Shown: positions 1 to 5,949 of the stretch, one piece after another | Layout: each line of letters opens with the position of its first letter | How positions within the stretch are numbered: position 1 is the stretch's first letter | DNA from: an uncultured Porphyromonadaceae bacterium | GTDB taxonomy: Bacteria > Bacteroidota > Bacteroidia > Bacteroidales > Muribaculaceae | NCBI GenBank assembly: GCA_902491515.1 | Contig: CABUIC010000039.1 | Coordinates: forward strand, 1-17,011 | DNA: 17,011 nt | Direction: 5' to 3' | Position numbers and translations under genes: made by a program | The notes under the pieces: model-generated | What the model was told of the DNA's origin: nothing | Seen by the model: only the letters and a program-made list of their open reading frames with translations | The model's database searches: none

Positions 1-53
1 GGCATTACGAAGACATTTGTCCCTTTTTATTCGTCTTTTCCAGAGATTTTCAG

Positions 54-61
54 TAACTTTG
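54..61 (+). promoter_or_regulatory. Bacteroidetes -7 promoter element (TAACTTTG)
   Basis: The octamer TAACTTTG matches the Bacteroidetes -7 consensus TAnnTTTG exactly and lies 7 bp before the ATG of the small ORF at 69. No convincing -33 TTTG sits at the expected spacing; only T-rich runs occur at about 24-39. Transcription would start at or next to the ATG, so the first message would be leaderless or nearly so. The match is read directly; activity is inferred. Confidence 0.5.
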
Positions 62-68
62 CGGCACG

Positions 69-236
69 ATGGCTAAACCGATAAGAAATACACCTATCCT
101 TACAGGTCGGGATGCATCTGTATTCCGTTTTGAGATTTCGCAACTCCCTTCTTCCGACGAGAGAAGGAGGGAGCGGAAACGTATTGCCGCAAGTGTAGAA
201 CAATTGAAGTCGATGATTGCTTTACTGCCGCGATGA
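69..236 (+). CDS. Small basic antitoxin-like protein (55 aa), first gene of a GNAT cassette
   Basis: A 55-residue ORF starting MAKPIRNTPILTGRDASVF and ending LKSMIALLPR. It is charged and arginine-rich in the middle (DERRRERKR). It resembles, from memory, the short proteins starting M-A-R-P-I-K-x-T-P-x-L-x-G-x-D-A that Bacteroidales often encode just before a GNAT acetyltransferase, an arrangement like a toxin-antitoxin pair. The start is the only ATG near a perfect -7 element, and the stop overlaps the acetyltransferase reading frame. Its composition is more AT-rich than the genes downstream, consistent with acquisition by transfer. The antitoxin role is inferred from position and size only; no biochemical motif is visible. 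Confidence 0.6.
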   Translation: MAKPIRNTPILTGRDASVFRFEISQLPSSDERRRERKRIAASVEQLKSMIALLPR

Positions 237-879
237 ATGCGTTATTGCAGACATTCCTTTCAAACGCATCTCTCCCCAATCCGTCCTGTTGCCTTTTGAT
301 TGTGGAAACCCCGACATGACAGACTATTTTCTCAATTCGGCCAAGCCGGATATGCAGAAACTGTTGTCGGTCACTTACTACCTTGAGGCGGAGGGAAAAA
401 CCGTTTTGTTTTTTACTCTCTCCAATGACAAAATCGCGGAAATAGAACATAAGAAAGGCGGAGAGCCATTTTTCTCAAAAAGCTTTTTCAGAAAAATCAA
501 GGATAAATTCGGACGTACCAAACACCGTTCCGACTATCCTGCAGTCAAAATCGGACGATTTGGTGTAAACAGCGAATACCGAAACACTGACAGTCACTGG
601 GGCTCCCGCACTCTTGATTTCATCAAATATTGGATGATTACCGAAAATAAAACCGGTTGTTGTTTTATTACCGTTGACGCCTATGCCACAGCAGTGGGCT
701 TTTATATAAAAAACGGCTTCAAGTTTCTGGGTGAAAAAGAACGGAAAGGATACGAAGAATGGGAAAAAGCCAATGCGGATTTTCGAACAAAGAAGTCAAT
801 GGACGAAATTCCTACTTACGCCATGTATTTCAATTTGCTGTCATTAGTGGACGACTCCTATATTCCGGATTCCATTTGA
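217..879 (+). CDS. GNAT family N-acetyltransferase, toxin-like
   Basis: A 220-residue ORF with the layout of Bacteroidales GNAT acetyltransferases paired with a small upstream ORF: an N-terminal ISPQSVLLPFDCGNPD segment (about 18-33), the central strand KIGRFGVN (111-118), the acetyl-CoA pyrophosphate-loop region around SHWGS (126-130), and ITVDAYATAVGFYIKNGF (151-168). The loop is atypical because the usual Q/R-x-x-G-x-G/A appears as S-H-W-G-S. Such enzymes transfer acetyl from acetyl-CoA to an amine; in toxin-antitoxin pairs the target is often aminoacyl-tRNA, but the substrate here is unknown. The only in-frame start is TTG at 217, directly after an in-frame TGA, giving an odd N-terminus (MLYCRDECVIAD). 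An ATG at 233 overlaps the upstream stop as ATGA but lies in another frame (see findings). Base composition is visibly more AT-rich than in the core genes. Confidence 0.75.
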   Translation: MLYCRDECVIADIPFKRISPQSVLLPFDCGNPDMTDYFLNSAKPDMQKLLSVTYYLEAEGKTVLFFTLSNDKIAEIEHKKGGEPFFSKSFFRKIKDKFGRTKHRSDYPAVKIGRFGVNSEYRNTDSHWGSRTLDFIKYWMITENKTGCCFITVDAYATAVGFYIKNGFKFLGEKERKGYEEWEKANADFRTKKSMDEIPTYAMYFNLLSLVDDSYIPDSI

Positions 880-939
880 AACGATAATGTTTTTCCGGGA
901 CAGACAGGCGCCCGACGCATGATTTTGACTTTCCACATT

Positions 940-1468
940 TTATCCGACTCTCTGCGTCTTATCCTTCGGCATTAGCGAGCGCAGGGCTTCTTCAAGCGAC
1001 TCTCCGCTGCCGAGCCCCATTCTCGTCCTCAGCCTCCAGCGGGCCTGCTTGACCGACTCGGGACGTATCGACATCAGACGCGCCACGTGCTTTGTCTCAA
1101 GCCCGAGCGCCACAAGCGCCGCGAGGTTCCGCTCCGACTCCGTGATGCCGTGGCAACGGGCCTGAAGATTGTCGAAAAACGCAGGATTCAGCTCCGAGAA
1201 AACCGTCAGGAAGGCCGTGCGCGTTTCCGCCCCGGCCTGATACGACCTGAGCGCCGAGGTCAGCCGGGCCGCAGTCTGAGCACTCCAGCGCCGCCTCCGG
1301 GTCCGTCAGGTCGTTCATGAAACTCCATTCAAGGCCGAGCGTCAGCGTGTCGGCCTCGGGCGAGACCGCGCTCCACCCGAAAGGCGCCACCCGCCTCTCC
1401 CCGCCTCCGCAGGAGCCGAGAAGCAAAAGGAACGCCCTCGAGCACATTATCCTCCGGAACTTCTCCAT
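940..1468 (-). pseudogene. Degenerate lipoprotein / LuxR-type HTH regulator (frameshifted, internally deleted)
   Basis: On the minus strand an ATG at 1468 opens a lipoprotein-like start, MEKFRRIMCSRAFLLLLGSC, with lipobox LGSC, followed by a frame that makes sense to about 1283. From there another minus frame makes sense to a TAA at 940-942. That frame carries ARLTSALRSYQAG, FSELNPAFFDNL, ITESERNLAALVALGL and SIRPESVKQARWRLRTRMGL, the C-terminal helix-turn-helix typical of Bacteroidetes TPR/LuxR-type regulators. Relatives have TPR repeats and a membrane helix between these ends; here about 60 N-terminal residues run almost directly into the HTH segment. I infer an internal deletion plus a frameshift near 1278-1290. 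The last residues are SLEEALRSLMPKDKTQRVG. The frames and motifs are read directly; loss of function is inferred. Confidence 0.7.
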
Positions 1469-2213
1469 CGAAGGGACCCGCGGCGGCATCTCCTACACCG
1501 GCGAAGGGGGCACCTTCTCCCCGAACATCTACCTCCTCTCGTACAGCGAAAGCCTCTCCGAGGACGACCTCGCCAACTCCCTCCTCAAAGCCCGCGGAAA
1601 AATGACGATCAAGCCCAACTGCTTCATCTCAAGCTTTGACAACTCCCTCGGAGGCGTCTGGAGCAACTACACCTATTATATACCCGGCGGAGCACTCGAC
1701 TCATACGCCCCCTTCTACCACAAGAGCCTCCACGATATGTTCTTAATCGAGATTGCCGGCGGCTATTTCCGCACAAACGTCACATGTGTCCCCAATATTC
1801 CCGGCGTCGAGATAAGAGCCGTGGACTTCGGCGGACTCAAGACCGTGGTCTATTCCTACACTACCCCCTGCTTCATCGAAAAGCCCATCGCAGACCTACA
1901 GTACATCGGAATCCGCTACACCGTCAACGGCGTGGCCATGTACACAAAATACCCCGCGCGGCCCATCGTCTCGGGCTTAGCCGACGCCATCGCCGACGCC
2001 GGAGAAAGCCTCTCCGCTACCATCGCAGGCCGCACACTCCGCGTGGACAACGCCGCCTCCACCCCGCTCTGCACCATCTTCGACACCGCCGGCCGCAAGC
2101 TTCTCGAAGCCGAAGGCGCAGAAGTATCCCTCGACGGCATCCCGGCGGGCTTCTACGTCGTAGCCGTCAGCGACGGTAAAGCCTCCCGCACCCTTCGCGT
2201 AGCACTCAGATAA
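1317..2213 (+). CDS. 5'-truncated hypothetical protein with sorting-tail-like C-terminus
   Basis: An open frame of 298 codons. The first 50 or so, to about 1470, are antisense to the degenerate lipoprotein regulator and look like a shadow, so the genuine protein sequence probably begins near 1475-1490 without a start codon; the first internal ATG is at 1602. There is no signal peptide. The middle is rich in aromatic residues and beta-strand-like (SNYTYYIPGG, SLHDMFLIEIAGGYF, GLKTVVYSYTTPCF) and matches no family I recognise. The last 70 residues (TIAGRTLRV, CTIFDTAGRKLLEA, SLDGIPAGFYVVAVSDG, RTLRVAL) resemble the beta-sandwich C-terminal domain of type IX secretion cargo or of related surface proteins. 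It is probably a remnant of a larger secreted protein. It could also be expressed as the full 298-residue ORF, which seems unlikely. Confidence 0.45.
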   Translation: MKLHSRPSVSVSASGETALHPKGATRLSPPPQEPRSKRNALEHIILRNFSIEGTRGGISYTGEGGTFSPNIYLLSYSESLSEDDLANSLLKARGKMTIKPNCFISSFDNSLGGVWSNYTYYIPGGALDSYAPFYHKSLHDMFLIEIAGGYFRTNVTCVPNIPGVEIRAVDFGGLKTVVYSYTTPCFIEKPIADLQYIGIRYTVNGVAMYTKYPARPIVSGLADAIADAGESLSATIAGRTLRVDNAASTPLCTIFDTAGRKLLEAEGAEVSLDGIPAGFYVVAVSDGKASRTLRVALR

Positions 2214-2234
2214 AGCCGCTCCCACTCCCCCTCA

Positions 2235-2273
2235 TTCGGCTCCGTGCCGCCCTTCCGGCGACGCGGAGCCGAA
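2235..2273 (+). terminator. Strong GC hairpin after the sorting-tail fragment
   Basis: TTCGGCTCCG (2235-2244) pairs perfectly with CGGAGCCGAA (2264-2273). An inner GCCG/CGGC pairing closes a CCCTTC loop, with an asymmetric bulge between the two stems. It lies 22 bp past the stop of the upstream ORF. No T run follows (the next bases are AATGTTAATC), so it is a hairpin-type 3' end rather than a classical intrinsic terminator. Because it is symmetric it could act on either strand. Confidence 0.5.
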
Positions 2274-2295
2274 AATGTTAATCTCTGTAATTCTC

Positions 2296-2326
2296 TTGCA
2301 CATTCCCCGGCGTTTCATTAACTTGC
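2296..2326 (+). promoter_or_regulatory. Possible weak promoter of the ATPase-DUF4435 gene
   Basis: TTG at 2296-2298 and TAACTTGC at 2319-2326 have roughly the spacing of the Bacteroidetes -33 and -7 elements. The -7 box is imperfect against TAnnTTTG because one T is missing. It lies about 28 bp before the ATG at 2355 and just after a hairpin that separates this gene from its upstream neighbour. The gene needs a promoter here because it is isolated on both sides. This is a tentative reading. Confidence 0.3.
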
Positions 2327-2354
2327 GTGAGAAATCCATTCATCTCACCTCACC

Positions 2355-3845
2355 ATGGAAATTACTCTTCCGAAACGTCGCAACGGTCAGGCCCCCGAAA
2401 CAGTCTCCACCGGCGAGAGCATCGTCATAATAGGCGCTAACGGCGCAGGAAAAACCCGCTTCACCTCGGCTGTCGTTGAATCCCTCGGCCAGCAGGCCTT
2501 CCGCATGTCGGCCCTCGACGCCCTGTACAACCGCAATCCCGACGGCCGCACTCCTCTCGACGACCTCCTCGCGAGACTCATTCAGGACGAGATGCTCAAC
2601 CTCATCGGCTACAAGCTCGCCCTCGCCGACGGCAAGGAGGCAAGCCTCAGGCCTACGCGCCTCGACCGAGTGATAGCCCTCTGGCAGGCCGTCTTCCCCG
2701 GCAACAGAGTCCTTATCGACACCGGAAAGATTCTCTTCTCCCGTGGCTTCGACGAAAAGGCATACTCCGCCTTCCGCCTCTCCGACGGCGAGAGGGCCGT
2801 CCTGTATTATGCCGGGGCCGTCCTCTACGCTCCACGCAAGGCCGTCGTCTTCGTCGACTCCCCGGAGATGTTCCTCCACCCCACCCTCACCTCCTCCCTC
2901 TGGAACCGCATCGAGGAGATGCGCTCCGACTGCACTTTCTGCTACACCACCCACGACCCCGGATTCGCATCCTCCCGGAACGGCGCCCGCACCGTTTGGG
3001 TCCGCGACTGCGACCCCGCCGACGCGGCATGGGACTACGACATCCTCCCGCCCCAGTCCGGAATTTCCCCGGAGCTGTACATGACCCTCGTGGGAGGCCG
3101 CAAGCCCGTCCTATTCATCGAAGGCGACGGCGAGCACTCCATCGACGCAAAGCTCTACCCCCTGATCTTCCCCGACTGCACCGTGCGCTCCCTCGGCAGC
3201 TGCAACAAGGTCATCGAGGCCGTCCGCACCTTCAACGACCTCGCTTCCTTCCACCAGCTCGACAGCACAGGCATCGTCGACCGCGACCGCCGCGACGAAA
3301 CAGAAGTGGCATACCTCAGGGGTAAGAACATAATGGTCCCCGAAGTAGCCGAAATCGAGAATATGCTCATTGTCGAAGACCTTGTCCGCGCGATGGCGCG
3401 CCGTAACGGCCAGAACCCCGACCGCGTATTCGACAAGGTCCGCAAGACAATAATATCCCTCTTCCGCGCCGACCTCCACGAGCAGGCCATGCTCCACACC
3501 CGCCACCGCGTCAAACGCACCATGGAATACCGCGTCGACGCCCGGTGCCGCGACATCGCCACCCTCGAGCGGCATCTCGAGAATCTCCCCGCCGAAATAA
3601 ACCCCCGCGGCCTGTACGAGAAGTTCTGCCGCGAGTTCCGCACCTACGAGCAGTCCGGCGACTATCCGGCCATCCTGAGGGTATACAACCAGAAATCAAT
3701 GCTCATTTCCAGCAACGTCGCGCAGCTCTGCGGCTACCGCAACAAGGACCGCTACATCGAGGGCGTCATCAGCACCCTCCGCCACGGAGGTCCCGAAGCC
3801 GAAGCCATACGCGCCGCCGTCCGACACACCCTCGGCGCAAAATAG
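2355..3845 (+). CDS. ABC-type ATPase fused to DUF4435 (OLD/PARIS-like putative anti-phage effector)
   Basis: A 496-residue protein in two halves. Residues 1-245 form a compact ABC/RecF-like ATPase: Walker A GANGAGKT (27-34), signature-like LSDGE (142-146), Walker B VVFVDSPE (164-171) and an H-loop TTHD (198-201). Residues 250-496 match the DUF4435 type of TOPRIM-like domain: VLFIEGDGE with Glu256, the D-x-D of IVDRDRR (Asp309, Asp311), and the EIENM motif at 333-337. DUF4435 is the domain of AriB, the nuclease of the PARIS defence system, whose partner AriA is an ATPase; fused forms are known. OLD nucleases share the same ATPase-TOPRIM plan. I infer an ATP-controlled nuclease that senses infection. 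No partner helicase or modification gene is adjacent. The Walker B catalytic Glu position is Ser169. The ATPase half is shorter than I would expect for AriA, so PARIS identity is not certain. Confidence 0.75.
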   Translation: MEITLPKRRNGQAPETVSTGESIVIIGANGAGKTRFTSAVVESLGQQAFRMSALDALYNRNPDGRTPLDDLLARLIQDEMLNLIGYKLALADGKEASLRPTRLDRVIALWQAVFPGNRVLIDTGKILFSRGFDEKAYSAFRLSDGERAVLYYAGAVLYAPRKAVVFVDSPEMFLHPTLTSSLWNRIEEMRSDCTFCYTTHDPGFASSRNGARTVWVRDCDPADAAWDYDILPPQSGISPELYMTLVGGRKPVLFIEGDGEHSIDAKLYPLIFPDCTVRSLGSCNKVIEAVRTFNDLASFHQLDSTGIVDRDRRDETEVAYLRGKNIMVPEVAEIENMLIVEDLVRAMARRNGQNPDRVFDKVRKTIISLFRADLHEQAMLHTRHRVKRTMEYRVDARCRDIATLERHLENLPAEINPRGLYEKFCREFRTYEQSGDYPAILRVYNQKSMLISSNVAQLCGYRNKDRYIEGVISTLRHGGPEAEAIRAAVRHTLGAK

Positions 3846-3862
3846 GCTCCGTTTTGCCCGAT

Positions 3863-3893
3863 TTTGATATTTGCGGATTTTTTTGTATTTTTG
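3863..3893 (+). promoter_or_regulatory. gyrB promoter (TTTG - 19 bp - TAnnTTTG)
   Basis: TTTG at 3863-3866 and TATTTTTG at 3886-3893 are separated by exactly 19 bp and match the Bacteroidetes -33/-7 consensus. Transcription would begin near 3900, leaving an A-rich leader of about 40 bases before the gyrB ATG at 3941. There is no Shine-Dalgarno sequence, as is usual in this phylum. Confidence 0.75.
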
Positions 3894-3940
3894 CCCGATA
3901 AAATACACCTCTTCCAATAGAAAACACAGCAATATAAAAT

Positions 3941-5872
3941 ATGTCAGAGAGAAACGAAGAATACAGCGCCAGTAATATCCAGGTGCTCGAAGGCCTCGAG
4001 GCCGTGCGCAAGCGCCCGGCGATGTATATAGGCGACATTTCCGAAAAGGGTCTCCACCATCTCGTCTACGAAGTGGTCGACAACTCAATCGACGAGGCCC
4101 TTGCAGGCTATGCCAGCCACATTGAAGTCACTATCAACGAAGACAATTCAATAACCGTCGTCGACAACGGCCGAGGAATCCCCGTCGACCTCCACGAAAA
4201 GGAGCACAAGAGCGCCCTCGAAGTCGTCATGACAGTCCTCCACGCCGGCGGCAAGTTCGACAAGGGCTCCTACAAGGTCTCCGGCGGTCTCCACGGCGTC
4301 GGCGTCTCCTGCGTAAACGCTCTCTCGACCTACCTCCGCGCCGACGTCCGCCGAAACGGTAAGGTCTACTCCCAGGAATACTCCTGCGGCAAACCGACTT
4401 CCGAGCTCAAGATTATCGGCGAATGCGACTCCACAGGCACAAGCGTAACCTTCCGCCCCGACGGCTCCATATTCACTACCACCGTATACCAGTACAGCAT
4501 CCTCGCCAACCGTCTCCGCGACCTCGCTTACCTCAACGCCGGAATCCGCCTCACCCTCACCGACATGCGCGACCTCGACGCCGACGGCAATCCCCGCAAG
4601 GAAACCTTCTACTCCGAAAAAGGCCTCCGCGAGTTCGTCGAGTACATCGACTCCAACAAGGAATCCCTCATCAACGACGTAATCGACCTCAACACCGAGC
4701 GTGGCGGAATTCCCGTGGAAGTGGCACTAACATACAACACCACATCCAACGAGAACATCTACTCCTTCGTCAACAACATCAACACCATCGAGGGCGGCAC
4801 CCACCTCACCGGCTTCCGACGCGGCCTCACATCCACCCTCAAGAAATACGCCGACGACAACAACCTCCTCAAGAACGCCAAGGTGGAAATCAACTCCGAG
4901 GACTTCCGCGACGGCCTCACAGCTGTTATCTCCGTGAAGGTCATGGAGCCCCAGTTCGAAGGCCAGACCAAGACCAAGCTCGGCAACAACGAAGTCATCG
5001 GAGCCGTGCAGACCGCCGTAAGCGAGGCACTCGCCAACTACCTCGAGGAGCACCCCGCCGAAGCCCGCACAATCGTATCCAAGGTTGTCCTCGCTGCCCA
5101 GGCACGCCACGCAGCCCAGGAAGCACGCCGAAAGGTTCTCCGCAAGACGCCCCTCGTCGGCGGCGGCCTCCCCGGAAAGCTCTGGGACTGCTCGTCCCGC
5201 ACCGCCGAGAACTGCGAGCTCTTCCTCGTCGAGGGTGACTCCGCAGGCGGTACCGCAAAGCAGGCCCGCGACCGCACATTCCAGGCCATCATGCCCCTCC
5301 GAGGCAAAATTCTCAACGTCGAGAAAGCCATGGAACACCGCATCTTCGACAACGAGGAAATCACAAACCTCTTCCGCGCGATGCGCGTCACCCCCGGCAC
5401 CGAAGAAGACCCCAAGGCCCTCAACATCAGCAAGCTCGCATACCACAAGATCATCATCATGACCGATGCCGACGTCGACGGCGCCCACATCGCAACTCTC
5501 CTCATGACCTTCTTCTTCCGCCGCATGCGCCCCGTCATCGAACAGGGATACCTATACCTCGCCACGCCCCCGCTCTACAAGTGCAAGCTCGGCAAGAACG
5601 AGGAATATTGCTGGACCGACCAGCAGGTCCAGCAGTTCATCTCCCGCTTCGGCGAGAAGACAACAGTCCAGCGCTACAAAGGTCTCGGCGAGATGAGCGA
5701 CAAGGAGCTCCGCGACACCACAATGGCCCCCGGACACCGCATGCTCAAGCAGGTCACCATCAGCGACGCCGCCGAGGCCGACCGAATCTTCTCCATGCTC
5801 ATGGGCGAGGACGTGGCTCCACGCCGCGACTTCATCGAAGCAAACGCTAACTACGCCAACATCGACGCCTGA
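3941..5872 (+). CDS. gyrB: DNA gyrase subunit B
   Basis: A 643-residue type IIA topoisomerase ATPase subunit that works with GyrA to introduce negative supercoils using ATP. In order: GHKL ATPase with EVVDNSIDEALAG (from residue 44), DNGRGIP (75-81) and lid GGLHGVGVS (115-123); the transducer with the QTKTKLGN loop (342-349), which contacts ATP; and the TOPRIM domain with EGDSAGG (431-437) and the metal-binding TDADVDGAH (508-516). QRYKGLGEM (577-585) is near the C-terminus. The length is normal for Bacteroidetes GyrB, which lacks the large insertion of E. coli GyrB. ParE is the alternative; the gyrase call rests on overall resemblance. The start follows a consensus promoter and begins MSERNEEYSASNIQVLEGLE, with the typical short lead-in. 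The gene stands alone between its promoter and a hairpin. Confidence 0.95.
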   Translation: MSERNEEYSASNIQVLEGLEAVRKRPAMYIGDISEKGLHHLVYEVVDNSIDEALAGYASHIEVTINEDNSITVVDNGRGIPVDLHEKEHKSALEVVMTVLHAGGKFDKGSYKVSGGLHGVGVSCVNALSTYLRADVRRNGKVYSQEYSCGKPTSELKIIGECDSTGTSVTFRPDGSIFTTTVYQYSILANRLRDLAYLNAGIRLTLTDMRDLDADGNPRKETFYSEKGLREFVEYIDSNKESLINDVIDLNTERGGIPVEVALTYNTTSNENIYSFVNNINTIEGGTHLTGFRRGLTSTLKKYADDNNLLKNAKVEINSEDFRDGLTAVISVKVMEPQFEGQTKTKLGNNEVIGAVQTAVSEALANYLEEHPAEARTIVSKVVLAAQARHAAQEARRKVLRKTPLVGGGLPGKLWDCSSRTAENCELFLVEGDSAGGTAKQARDRTFQAIMPLRGKILNVEKAMEHRIFDNEEITNLFRAMRVTPGTEEDPKALNISKLAYHKIIIMTDADVDGAHIATLLMTFFFRRMRPVIEQGYLYLATPPLYKCKLGKNEEYCWTDQQVQQFISRFGEKTTVQRYKGLGEMSDKELRDTTMAPGHRMLKQVTISDAAEADRIFSMLMGEDVAPRRDFIEANANYANIDA

Positions 5873-5885
5873 GCCATCGACTCCT

Positions 5886-5913
5886 CGGGCGTGGCAAACA
5901 ATGCCGCCGCCCG
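5886..5913 (+). terminator. Hairpin between gyrB and rnr
   Basis: CGGGCG (5886-5891) pairs with CGCCCG (5908-5913). Inside, GGC (5893-5895) pairs with GCC (5903-5905) around an AAACAAT loop, with a small asymmetric bulge. It begins 13 bp after the gyrB stop. The downstream GGGCGTTTATG is not a true T tract, so termination may be partial, or the hairpin may be an mRNA 3'-end stabiliser or processing site. The remaining intergenic sequence to 5949 is AT-rich and could hold an rnr promoter, but I see no consensus match. Confidence 0.45.
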
Positions 5914-5949
5914 GGGCGTTTATGATTTACATACATATTTCAACTACAT

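Noticed and set aside
1087..1320. A 77-codon + strand frame in the region of the decayed regulator
   Set aside because: It is the exact antisense of the HTH-coding frame; the minus-strand reading contains the recognisable family motifs.
4727..5488. A 253-codon minus-strand frame opposite gyrB
   Set aside because: It is antisense to gyrB, with the biased composition expected from complementing its codons; no domain is visible.
3941..5872. The possibility that the gyrase gene encodes ParE
   Set aside because: Length, overall sequence and the solo setting fit Bacteroidetes GyrB better; no parC-like partner is adjacent. A tree would settle it, but the doubt is small.
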